Part shown: piece by piece, positions 48,170-58,067 of the stretch
Layout of the letters: every line of letters begins with the position of its first letter
Position numbering within the stretch: the first letter of the stretch is position 1
The notes under the pieces: model-generated
Databases searched by the model: none
What the model was told of the DNA's origin: nothing
The model's input: the letters and a program-made list of their open reading frames with translations, nothing else
Program-made: the position numbers and the translations under genes
From: an uncultured Nitrospiraceae bacterium
GTDB lineage: Bacteria > Nitrospirota > Thermodesulfovibrionia > Thermodesulfovibrionales > SM23-35
Direction of reading: 5' to 3'
Length of the DNA stretch: 63,037 bases
NCBI GenBank assembly: GCA_937138415.1
Contig: CAKZPA010000009.1
Span: 1 to 63,037, forward strand

Positions 48170-48418
48170 CCCTCACCCTCCCCTCTCCCCTCAAGGGAGA
48201 GGGGACAATCAAGGATGCATCGTCCATCACGTCTTTCCTTAAAGGAGCGGCAACCGAAGATGTATATTCCATCGCTTCTCTCTTCAAGGAACGGCGTTCC
48301 ACGAAAAAGATGCGATAAGGATGGACACCCCCTATCGCCCTTCCCTCAAGGGCGAGGGGACAACCAAAATGGCTATTCCATCGACTCTGCCCACAAAGGA
48401 GAGGGTTCGGATAAACCT
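48170..48418. repeat. Degenerate tandem hairpin repeats beginning with a CCCTCA terminus
   Basis: About five imperfect units of 35-55 bases, each with a small hairpin around a C(A)AAGG centre (for example CTCCCCTCAAGGGAG at 48184) and several ending in a variant of ATTCCATCG or GTCCATCA. Approximate unit starts: 48179, 48232, 48276, 48331, 48384. The first unit is joined to ACCCTCACCCTCC, the same kind of terminus that bounds the DUF559 insertion in hsdS. Confidence 0.55.
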
Positions 48419-48444
48419 TTTTTGTTCATTGATGCCATCGGAGG

Positions 48445-48585
48445 TTGACAGGACATGCTATTTGAGCGGATTTGTTTTGCCGATATTCAGGCACAATGTC
48501 TTTAGTGATAAAGAGGCAAAAAATCCATCGGAGGGCCCGATGCGGATCGGGACCGAGAATGAACGAAAAGAGCATGTCCTGTCAA
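48445..48585. mobile_element. MITE-like element with 15-bp perfect terminal inverted repeats
   Basis: TTGACAGGACATGCT (48445-48459) and AGCATGTCCTGTCAA (48571-48585) are exact inverted copies, 141 bases end to end, with no coding capacity between. CCATCGGAGG occurs just outside the left end (48435-48444) and again inside (48525-48534). The size and structure are those of a non-autonomous transposon. No matching transposase is in the window. Confidence 0.6.
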
Positions 48586-48730
48586 GGGACTCGACGTCTA
48601 TAAAAAAGCGCGTTAAAAAGATCTATATTCTATTGCCTCTCCATCCATGGAGATGGTCTTCTGCTTTCCGTGCAGGAGTCGGAAGGAGCGCATCGTAGAC
48701 AAAGATTGGACTGTTCGACTCGTAGAGGGC

Positions 48731-48768
48731 GGGGCCTGACGCCGTTTTTAATTCATGGGTCAGGCCCC
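48731..48768. repeat. GGGGCCTGAC/GTCAGGCCCC hairpin after katG
   Basis: A perfect 10-bp inverted repeat with an 18-base loop, 17 bases past the katG stop. The GGGTCAGGCCCC motif recalls REP sequences associated with RAYT transposases. It could also end katG transcription, although no T run follows on the minus strand. Confidence 0.5.
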
Positions 48769-48785
48769 GGATATTCCTACACAGA

Positions 48786-51347
<2,562 letters not shown>

Positions 51348-52298
51348 ATGCTAAAGACGTTTTCGGAATTGGTAACCTTCAGCGTGCTGAAATTGGAACA
51401 CGGCTGTCGACTTGCTGATGCTCTTAATTTCTTCATTTACGACACATTGAAAATTTTTTTGCTCCTTTCAATCATCATTTTTGTCGTATCGATCGTTCGG
51501 AGCTATTTCCCGCCCGAAAAAACGCGGAAGCTATTGGCGCATAAAAAAGAATTGATAGGAAATGTCCTCGCGGCGCTGCTCGGCGTCGTGACGCCATTCT
51601 GCTCATGCTCTGCGGTTCCCTTGTTTATCGGCTTCGTGGAGGCAGGCGTCCCCTTGGGCGTGACGTTCTCATTTCTCATCTCCTCCCCCATGGTAAACGA
51701 GATCGCTGTGGTTCTGCTCTTCGGCATGTTCGGCTGGGAGGTGACCGCCCTCTATATCGGCACGGGTCTCGTCGTCGCGATCATTGGCGGTCTGACAATC
51801 GGGAAACTGAAACTTGAAAAATGGGTTGAACAGTATGTCTATGCGTTTCAGAGCGGAGGGCGATACGAGATTGTCGAACAGAGCTTCACGGACAGACTGC
51901 GGTATGCCAGAGACAATACGAGAGACATACTTCGGAGGATATGGCTTTATATCATCATCGCAATCGGCATCGGGGGCTTCATCCACGGATATGTGCCGCA
52001 AGACTTTCTCGTGAACTACGCGGGTCCGAAGAACCCTTTTGCCGTCCCCATAGCGGTCTTGCTCGGCGTTCCTCTCTATGCAAATGCCGCGGGCGTCGTC
52101 CCGATCGTGTATGCGCTGGTGGGGAAAGGGTTGAGCATGGGAACGGTGCTGGCATTCATGATGGCTGTCACGGCATTATCACTGCCCGAGATGATTATCC
52201 TGAGGAAGGTCCTCAAGACCCCGCTGCTCGGGGTATTTGCCGGCATCATGACCGCAACCATAATAACAGTGGGCTATCTGTTCAACGCACTTCTCTAA
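51348..52298 (+). CDS. arsP: ArsP-type permease (COG0701)
   Basis: 316-residue membrane protein with about eight helices. 'TPFCSCSAVPLFIGFVEAGVPLGVTFSFL'-type sequence holds the paired cysteines C85/C87 that bind trivalent methylarsenite in ArsP, and 'SSPMVNEIAVVLL' follows. The family also includes permeases proposed for other metals. The operon (ArsR, ArsC, ArsM) argues for export of methylated As(III). I start at 51348 with GGGTGGA upstream; the in-frame ATG at 51318 lies before the predicted transcript start. Confidence 0.85.
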   Translation: MLKTFSELVTFSVLKLEHGCRLADALNFFIYDTLKIFLLLSIIIFVVSIVRSYFPPEKTRKLLAHKKELIGNVLAALLGVVTPFCSCSAVPLFIGFVEAGVPLGVTFSFLISSPMVNEIAVVLLFGMFGWEVTALYIGTGLVVAIIGGLTIGKLKLEKWVEQYVYAFQSGGRYEIVEQSFTDRLRYARDNTRDILRRIWLYIIIAIGIGGFIHGYVPQDFLVNYAGPKNPFAVPIAVLLGVPLYANAAGVVPIVYALVGKGLSMGTVLAFMMAVTALSLPEMIILRKVLKTPLLGVFAGIMTATIITVGYLFNALL

Positions 52299-52310
52299 GG
52301 AGGTAGGCTG

Positions 52311-52550
52311 ATGGAGATCAAAGTATTGGGGCCGGGTTGTCCAAACTGTACCGCGCTCGAGGTGCTGGTCAAAAAAGCAGTACAAGAACTCGGCATCGAA
52401 GCAAGGATCGAGAAGGTTACGGACGTTAAAGACATCATGAGATACGCGATGTCCACGCCCGGACTGGTGATTAACGGGAAATTGAGACATTCGGGGAAAC
52501 CCTTGCCGAACCTTGATAAGGTGAAAGATCTGATAAGGGCGGATTTGTAA
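52311..52550 (+). CDS. Small thioredoxin-like protein (MTH895/TM0996 type)
   Basis: 79-residue redox protein with C10-PN-C13 after 'EIKVLGPG', and 'TPGLVINGKLRHSGK' carrying the cis-proline loop. It lacks the N-terminal strand of full thioredoxins, as is normal for this group. Genes of this type commonly sit between COG0701 permeases and ArsR genes, so it may reduce ArsC or hand over metalloid. AAGGAGG precedes its start. Confidence 0.9.
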   Translation: MEIKVLGPGCPNCTALEVLVKKAVQELGIEARIEKVTDVKDIMRYAMSTPGLVINGKLRHSGKPLPNLDKVKDLIRADL

Positions 52551-52551
52551 G

Positions 52552-52938
52552 ATGCAGGATCTCATGAAGGTATTCAAAGCCTTGTCCGAGGAGACGAGAC
52601 TGAGAATCCTCAAGCTCCTCGAGCGTGGGGAATTATGCGTCTGCGACATCGTGGCAGCACTGGATCTGATACAGCCGAAGGTGTCTTTTCATCTCGCGGT
52701 GCTGAAAGAGGCAGGCCTTATCAAAGATCGAAAACAGGGGAAGTGGACACATTACCGGCTCGACGATTCGGATATGTTCAGAAGATTTCTGCTGCTGACC
52801 GTGCTGGAGAGAACGTCCTCTCGCGTTGTCGAAGAGGATCACAAGAGATTGAAAGCTTTCTCCGAGGCGAAAAAACAGAAAGGCGCTGGTGTATCGCCGC
52901 GGGATAGAGACATCTGCTGTTCGAAGAAAGCGGGGTAG
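52552..52938 (+). CDS. arsR: ArsR-family arsenite-responsive repressor
   Basis: 128-residue winged-helix regulator. The recognition region 'RGELCVCDIVAALDLIQPKVSFHLAVLKEAG' holds the C29-V-C31 pair in the ELCVCD As(III)-binding motif, which releases DNA on binding arsenite. A C-terminal 'DICCSKK' could add a ligand. It starts one base after the thioredoxin stop. It probably controls the promoter at 51301. Confidence 0.93.
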   Translation: MQDLMKVFKALSEETRLRILKLLERGELCVCDIVAALDLIQPKVSFHLAVLKEAGLIKDRKQGKWTHYRLDDSDMFRRFLLLTVLERTSSRVVEEDHKRLKAFSEAKKQKGAGVSPRDRDICCSKKAG

Positions 52939-52941
52939 GCC

Positions 52942-53361
52942 ATGAAAAAAGTCATGTTCTTATGTACCGGCAATTCCTGCCGTTCCCAGATGGCGGAGGG
53001 CTTCGCGAAAGAATTCGGCAAGGGGCTACTCGAAGTGCACAGCGCGGGTCTCAGCCCCCAGGGGGTGAATCCCCGTGCCGTTGCCGTGATGAAGGAGATC
53101 GGGATAGATATTTCCGGGCAGACGTCGAAATCCATCGATGGAGACCTGCTCGGCACGATGGATATCGTTATCACGTTGTGCGGGAACGCTGCCGAGTCAT
53201 GCCCCTGGACGCCTCCCGGGATAACGAGAATCCACTGGCCGCTTGAAGACCCGGCAAAGGCAACCGGAACGGAAGAGGAGATCATGAACGAGTTCAGGAG
53301 GATTCGGGATGACATAGAGAAGAGGGTAAAAACCCTCGTTGAGGACCTGAGGAATGGCTGA
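52942..53361 (+). CDS. arsC: Arsenate reductase, thioredoxin-coupled (low-MW phosphatase fold)
   Basis: 139-residue enzyme reducing As(V) to As(III). The active loop is C8-TGNSC-R14 (CX5R), and the redox pair that shuttles the disulfide is C80 and C87 ('ITLCGNAAESCPW'). All catalytic residues are present, so it should be active with thioredoxin, maybe the small one encoded upstream. It begins three bases after arsR. Confidence 0.95.
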   Translation: MKKVMFLCTGNSCRSQMAEGFAKEFGKGLLEVHSAGLSPQGVNPRAVAVMKEIGIDISGQTSKSIDGDLLGTMDIVITLCGNAAESCPWTPPGITRIHWPLEDPAKATGTEEEIMNEFRRIRDDIEKRVKTLVEDLRNG

Positions 53362-53439
53362 ATCGGGAAGATCGATGAGAGCGTATTTATCTACCTGGGA
53401 ATCCCTTTCATCGCAGGAATCATTATTAGTATGAAGTGA
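53362..53439 (+). pseudogene. Fragment of an Acr3 arsenite efflux gene
   Basis: Immediately after the arsC stop, in the same frame, the DNA reads 'IGKIDESVFIYLGIPFIAG' and then stops after 'IIISMK'. 'ESVxIYLGIPFxAG' is a conserved internal stretch of the Acr3 arsenite carrier. Nothing of the rest of that ~350-residue protein remains, so this is the scar of a deletion. The recognition is from memory of the family over a short stretch. Confidence 0.65.
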
Positions 53440-53501
53440 CGTTCGCTTTTAAGAAATAGTGCCGTCACGAATGTCTTCACCAGAAGGAGGAAATAACGAC
53501 A

Positions 53502-54296
53502 GTGGAAAATGAGCAGTCGAAACTGAAAAAGCTTGTCATAAGAACATATTCGAATATCGCCGCACGAGGCTCATGCTGTGCCATGCCCGCAACTTGTTGT
53601 TCGCCGGAGATCGACCCAACGAACCTCCTTGAGACGGGAAAACGTTTAGGATATTCCGAGGAGGAACTGAAGATCGGGCTTGGCGAGGCAAACCTTGGGC
53701 TGGGATGCGGGAATCCGCTTGCTATAGCGGAACTGAAGGAAGGAGAGACGGTTCTCGATCTTGGAAGCGGTGCTGGATTTGACGCCTTCCTGTCCGCAAT
53801 GAAAGTCGGGGGAAGCGGGTACGTCATCGGGGTGGACATGACTCCGGAAATGGTCGAAAGAGCAAGGGAGAATGCTAAAACCCTCGGTGTCGATAACGTT
53901 GAGTTCAGACTCGGAGATATCGAGCATCTCCCCGTAGATGACCATTCCGTCGACGTGACCATATCGAACTGCGTGCTCAATCTCTCCCCACAAAAGCAAG
54001 CCGTCTTCCGGGAGGCGTTCAGAGTATTGAAGCCGGGAGGACGCATTGCAATTTCGGATATCTTGCAAAAGGGAGAATTCTCAGAAGCCATAAAACGGAA
54101 TGAAAAGGCATACAGTGGCTGAATTACCGGTGCGGTTCCCGTTGAGGAACTCAAAGGGATGCTCGAAGCAGTTGGATTTATCGATATCGCCATCACAACT
54201 AAAGAGAACAGTGACGAAATCATCAGGGCGTGGAACTTCGGAGAAGGGGTGGAGAATATGGTTTTTGCAGCTTATATCAGAGCGAAAAAAATGTGA
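53502..54296 (+). CDS. arsM: Arsenite methyltransferase with probable selenocysteine (in-frame TGA)
   Basis: 264 residues when the TGA at 54120-54122 (codon 207) is read through; 206 if it stops. SAM motif I is 'VLDLGSGAGFDAF' (84-96). ArsM/AS3MT enzymes bind As(III) with three conserved cysteines: C69 ('GLGCGNP') and C157 ('ISNCVLNL') are present, and the third, in the family motif Y/W-x-G-C-x-x-G-A, is exactly the TGA ('AYSG-U-ITGAV'). After it, 58 codons stay open and family-like ('EELKGMLEAVGFIDIAI', 'VFAAYIRAKK'). The start is GTG with AAGGAGG upstream. The alternative is a nonsense mutation of a Cys codon; see the hairpin downstream. Confidence 0.82.
54123..54151 (+). promoter_or_regulatory. 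Candidate bacterial SECIS hairpin
   Basis: Directly after the TGA, ggttcc (54134-54139) pairs with ggaact (54146-54151; 6 bp including one G-U) around the loop cgttga (54140-54145). The apical loop starts 17 bases after the TGA and has G at its second position. Both agree with the consensus I recall for bacterial SECIS elements (loop 16-37 bases from the UGA, G among the first two loop bases). Confidence 0.65.
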
Positions 54297-54427
54297 ACGC
54301 CTCTCCTTTCTCTCCAGGTCACGTAATGCCAGATTTTTTAGACAAGGTAGTCCGATAGTGCGTTCGATGCCTTTCCCGTGCGCAAGATACGTTCGTACAC
54401 ATTGTGCGCCGCCAGACCGAATTATCG

Positions 54428-56836
54428 CTACCAGCTGTAGCGTCGCTTGCCCCAGCTTGAGATTTTAGCGGTCGTCTCCCTGACCGTAAGGTTCGCCTCC
54501 TTGAACACGCACTCGGCCTGCCCCGCCCTGAATTCCAATTCCTGAGGCTCAAAAGCAATATGAAGGGCTCCCTTATCCTGACTCGAACTATCCCAGTTCC
54601 ACAGGTTCAGCGTTCCTTCACCCTGTCGGTCGAGTTTCATGACCAGCACGTCTGGCCACCTGACCCATTCGTTATTTTCCCACTTCGAGGGAGCAAACAT
54701 ATCGGCCCTCGCCAGAGCCAGAAGCCCACCATCCGGCGCCCTGCTCAAATCGACCACGGCATTTGTTTTGTGTGAGGCGGCATTCGATCGGACGCCGTGC
54801 CATTTGCCCCATGCGGGCATGCCGTTGGAATCTATTTTCATGATCAGCATATCGGTGCCGACTCCCGGGGATCCGGTCCCCGCCAGGATACCCGAACCAG
54901 TTTCTGCTTTCAGGCAACTGGTTCTAAGCCAGGCGAAAGAACGCGCCCAGATGGGCTTGCCTTCCACGGTGAAGATACTCAGAAAATCCCTGACGCCGCT
55001 CTGGGTGGTCATGGTTCCGAAAGCCAGGATGTTGCCGTCATCAGTGATATCCTTGAGTTTGAAATCTGCTTTTATCGCGTCGGGAGCTTTGAGCTTATAC
55101 GTGCCGGCTTTTAGGGGCAGCCCCTGCTTATTCAAGACCAGCGCAATCTCCTGCATGGCATTTTCCTTCCTCAAGTAACGGCTTCCGATCATGTACACAT
55201 TGCCGGCCCGATCAGACCGTGCCTTGCTGACGTATTCCTCCGCGCCGTCCGGATACGTCCGATATGTTTTACCCCAGACAGGATTCCCATCAGAGTTGAT
55301 CACAACGGTGAGCGCGTGCCACTCCGTAAAACCAAGACCATTGGTATGGCCGGCGAGCCACAGATTGCCGTCCCGGTCTTTGAACAGAGTGGTCAGGTAA
55401 CAGTCCCTGTCGGTGGCAACTATCTTCTGCCAGAGGAGCTTTCCCTCGGGATCGACTCTCAGAACGAGCGCAGAGTGTTTGTTTTTTTCGCTATGACGAG
55501 AGAGTATGACCGCGGTTCCATCTTCCAGCATCTCCATGGCCATTGGCTCAAGAATGATATCCGGCTCCGGAGGCCGATACGACTTCTGCCAGAGGACATT
55601 TCCGGTTTTATCGCCTTTTATCAGCCAGAGATGGGTCGGGCCTTCGGTGGCCGCGCTGGCAACCAGCCAGCTTCCGTCGCCTGCCGAACGGATAGACATG
55701 GGGTACTCGGGACTTTCATGGCCGACGGTGGTCGACCACATTTCATTGAGCGGCGGGTCCCAGTAAAAACGCAGAGTCGCTTCGTTATTTTCTTTCGGTT
55801 CCGAAGCGGCCGCGCTCCCCTGCGGCTCGAGGACAAAACGCGCTTCTTGTGCAGATCCGGGCTTGATTTTGCCGGAATCGAGCATTGCTCTGATCATGCT
55901 TTCGCTGATCGGAACTTCGACGTCGACCGCAGCTCCGGACTCGATGATTTTAACGAGGCCAACCCCGGCGAACTCCCACTGATCGTCGGGGAGAGTTTTC
56001 CAGAAAAGCACAATAAAGACTGAGTCCGGAAAATCGCCCGAGCCTGCATTTTTGATGACCACATGGAAAACGGGGGGGATGGTTGCGATTATCTCGGCCT
56101 TTTCGATGACGAGATCGGGCTTTCCACCCGATGGTTGCGCGGACGCCTGCTGGTTCGTCCCGCTCGTGCGCGTCTCTTCATCGCGAGAGAGGGTTTTTTT
56201 CAAGACATCCGACACTTTTCTCGTCACCTCCAAGGTCGACGCGCTGTCTGCTATCCCGGGCACGTTTCTCCCGGCGGGGGAGAGGATCGCGGTTGCCTTG
56301 TTATTAGCCAGGTTACTTTCCTTCAGCTTGCCGCCGCTGTCTATTTCCACCGTGATTTCTTTCGATCGGGTCACTGTGACGCCGCTGCGTACTTCCAGCC
56401 TCGCGCCAGGGTGCTCGAGTACGGATTTCGGGTCCAGACACTGTTCTTGCCCGCCCAGCGGAGTCATTCTCTCTGCTGGAAACAAAGGGAGGATCCGTTC
56501 AATTTCGCCCGAGATGATTCTCACGAAGATGTGCGGCTTGATATCGTGTGGGATCCACTTTTTCCCCGCATTGTGGATGGTGAGGGAAATCGATCCGTCA
56601 CCGGACAGATATATTCTTTCCAGGACGAGGTCATACTCATCGTTCTGTTTCAGGTTCGACGGCGGCTGGTTTCCGGCAGTTTGGAGACGAGGTTCGTAAT
56701 TCGAATCGCCCGGGACCTGCGGAGCGGCGGACACTATTATCGCAAAGGCCAGACTTGCAGTCGCAATGAGGTTAACGAAACCGACTGATCGTATGATCAA
56801 CCGCCTCAATCTGTTCGAGCGTGCGGTCAGAATCAT
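54428..56836 (-). CDS. Large exported protein with CARDB-like and beta-propeller-like repeats
   Basis: 802 residues with a signal-like N-terminus (hydrophobic stretch at about 18-36). Residues about 65-185 and 240-365 resemble CARDB domains ('LVLERIYLSGDGSISLTIHNAGKKW'; 'LVIEKAEIIATIPPVFHVVIKNAGSGDF'). The C-terminal ~430 residues contain repeats with 'G(N/K)xxWxKxY' ('TGNVLWQKSYR', 'EGKLLWQKIV', 'DGNPVWGKTYRTYP', 'EGKPIWARSF', 'NGMPAWGKWHG'), as in propeller-like quinoprotein folds. No enzyme motif is seen. It converges with arsM. Confidence 0.65.
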   Translation of the reverse strand: MILTARSNRLRRLIIRSVGFVNLIATASLAFAIIVSAAPQVPGDSNYEPRLQTAGNQPPSNLKQNDEYDLVLERIYLSGDGSISLTIHNAGKKWIPHDIKPHIFVRIISGEIERILPLFPAERMTPLGGQEQCLDPKSVLEHPGARLEVRSGVTVTRSKEITVEIDSGGKLKESNLANNKATAILSPAGRNVPGIADSASTLEVTRKVSDVLKKTLSRDEETRTSGTNQQASAQPSGGKPDLVIEKAEIIATIPPVFHVVIKNAGSGDFPDSVFIVLFWKTLPDDQWEFAGVGLVKIIESGAAVDVEVPISESMIRAMLDSGKIKPGSAQEARFVLEPQGSAAASEPKENNEATLRFYWDPPLNEMWSTTVGHESPEYPMSIRSAGDGSWLVASAATEGPTHLWLIKGDKTGNVLWQKSYRPPEPDIILEPMAMEMLEDGTAVILSRHSEKNKHSALVLRVDPEGKLLWQKIVATDRDCYLTTLFKDRDGNLWLAGHTNGLGFTEWHALTVVINSDGNPVWGKTYRTYPDGAEEYVSKARSDRAGNVYMIGSRYLRKENAMQEIALVLNKQGLPLKAGTYKLKAPDAIKADFKLKDITDDGNILAFGTMTTQSGVRDFLSIFTVEGKPIWARSFAWLRTSCLKAETGSGILAGTGSPGVGTDMLIMKIDSNGMPAWGKWHGVRSNAASHKTNAVVDLSRAPDGGLLALARADMFAPSKWENNEWVRWPDVLVMKLDRQGEGTLNLWNWDSSSQDKGALHIAFEPQELEFRAGQAECVFKEANLTVRETTAKISSWGKRRYSW

Positions 56837-56873
56837 GCCGAAAAATCATGTTTATGACGGTTTATCCTCGGAG

Positions 56874-57848
56874 CTACCTGCCCTTCTTGACGATGCTCCT
56901 CTTGACCATGTTCTTCTTGACCATGTGGATCGTCGCCTGAATTTCATTCATGTAATCGTCGGCAATGAGCGAGTCCGCCACCTGGAAGGCCACCTGGAGG
57001 AGAGCGGTGAGCGTCGGGTCGTCCGGAACGGGAAGGCCAACGGACAATAGATATACCTGCGCGAGCTGTTTGAACTGCTCGATGACATTCGCCAGGATGA
57101 CGGCTTCATCCTGCTGAAGAAGATAGCCATAGGAGATGCAGGACATTCTGAAGTCCGTCTCGACAGCGCGAATGAACTGTTCCGCCTCGACGCGCGACAT
57201 CGGATACGAGGTGAGGGCGGAGAAATCCGATAAGTCCTTGGCGTACGCCCGGACCATGAGGTTTTGCATGTGGGGCTTGGGCAGGAGCGCGATCTCCTCG
57301 AGTTTGGCTCCGACGGACGAGTCATAGCGGGCGAGGACGATGTCGCCGGCCGCTTCGATGATGTTGTGGCAGATTTCCACGGCGACATCCGGATAGCCTC
57401 CGAGGAGGGCAGCATACTCGGGGACGTACGTCATCAGCCAGGCGTTGAGCATCTTCGCCTTCGTTATGACATAGCCCTCGTCCGGGAGGAGCGTCCTCGA
57501 TGCGCGATGGGCCGTCGAGTCGGCTCCCCAGGTATCATTGTGGCTGAGGAAACCGTACGCGCTCGACTTCTCGTAGCCCCACCGAACGGCATTCCGCACC
57601 TTCATGAAAGAGTGATGCGTCTGGTCGTAAAGGTAATCCCTGTAGGACAAGCCCGGTTCCGTGAAAAGGTAGTTGAAGGCGTCCGGGGCCATGGCTCCGT
57701 ACATTTCTTCGATATTGTACGGGCCGCCGGATTTCTTCAGCGCGTCAGCGATGAAGGCGTGCGTTCCCCTTTCCCAGGCCGTTGCGGAACCGGACAACAT
57801 GGCGACCATAAGGCCGACCGACACGAACGCGAAAAATTTCTTTTTCAT
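56874..57848 (-). CDS. Exported zinc-dependent phospholipase C-like protein
   Basis: 324 residues with a signal peptide ending at SATA/W25. The mature N-terminal Trp followed by 'ERGTHAFIADAL' and later 'APDAFNYLF', 'DQTHHSFMKVRNAV', 'LSHNDTWGADSTAHRAS' and 'EICHNIIEAAGD' follow the metal-ligand pattern of the zinc-dependent PLC / S1-P1 nuclease fold, where the terminal Trp amine binds zinc. The substrate is unknown. It precedes the CARDB protein gene on the same strand by 37 bases, so the two may be co-transcribed. Confidence 0.7.
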   Translation of the reverse strand: MKKKFFAFVSVGLMVAMLSGSATAWERGTHAFIADALKKSGGPYNIEEMYGAMAPDAFNYLFTEPGLSYRDYLYDQTHHSFMKVRNAVRWGYEKSSAYGFLSHNDTWGADSTAHRASRTLLPDEGYVITKAKMLNAWLMTYVPEYAALLGGYPDVAVEICHNIIEAAGDIVLARYDSSVGAKLEEIALLPKPHMQNLMVRAYAKDLSDFSALTSYPMSRVEAEQFIRAVETDFRMSCISYGYLLQQDEAVILANVIEQFKQLAQVYLLSVGLPVPDDPTLTALLQVAFQVADSLIADDYMNEIQATIHMVKKNMVKRSIVKKGR

Positions 57849-58067
57849 TGGTAATCCTCTTTTCCCCGGTCTGGTTCCCGGTGTGGTTTGATGAAGTTTC
57901 TCTACCGATAAGCGGTACTATATGGAGCTGGCATTCGAATGTCAAGGCCGAAGCCGACATATCAAAACAATGATAATTCTCCTTTTGGCGTGGCCGGCTG
58001 AGGGCATGTTTGTGGCCGTTCATCCCGTTGCGCATCCGCTAGATGCTTTTTCATAGAGAACCCTCTT

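Larger units (their letters stand above)
47876..48785. other. Repeat-rich gap of 910 bases (mobile element graveyard)
   Basis: No intact gene. From left to right it holds a decayed DUF559 nuclease fragment, a CCCTCA-type element terminus with tandem hairpin repeats, a MITE-like inverted-repeat element and a GGGTCAGGCCCC hairpin just after katG. It marks the boundary between the ordinary chromosomal genes on the left and the accessory segment on the right. Confidence 0.7.

Noticed and set aside
48170-48418. Possible CRISPR array
   Set aside because: Units are not identical, spacing is irregular, each unit contains its own hairpin and no cas genes are near.
53502-54122. ArsM as a simple truncated pseudogene
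   Set aside because: Possible, since one base change would turn a Cys codon into TGA, and an Acr3 remnant shows decay nearby. But the stop hits exactly a conserved catalytic cysteine, the frame stays open and family-like after it, and a SECIS-like hairpin is in place. Kept as an alternative only.
54100-54468. 122-codon plus-strand frame across the end of arsM
   Set aside because: It is in a different frame from arsM and has no recognisable sequence; the arsM continuation explains the conservation.
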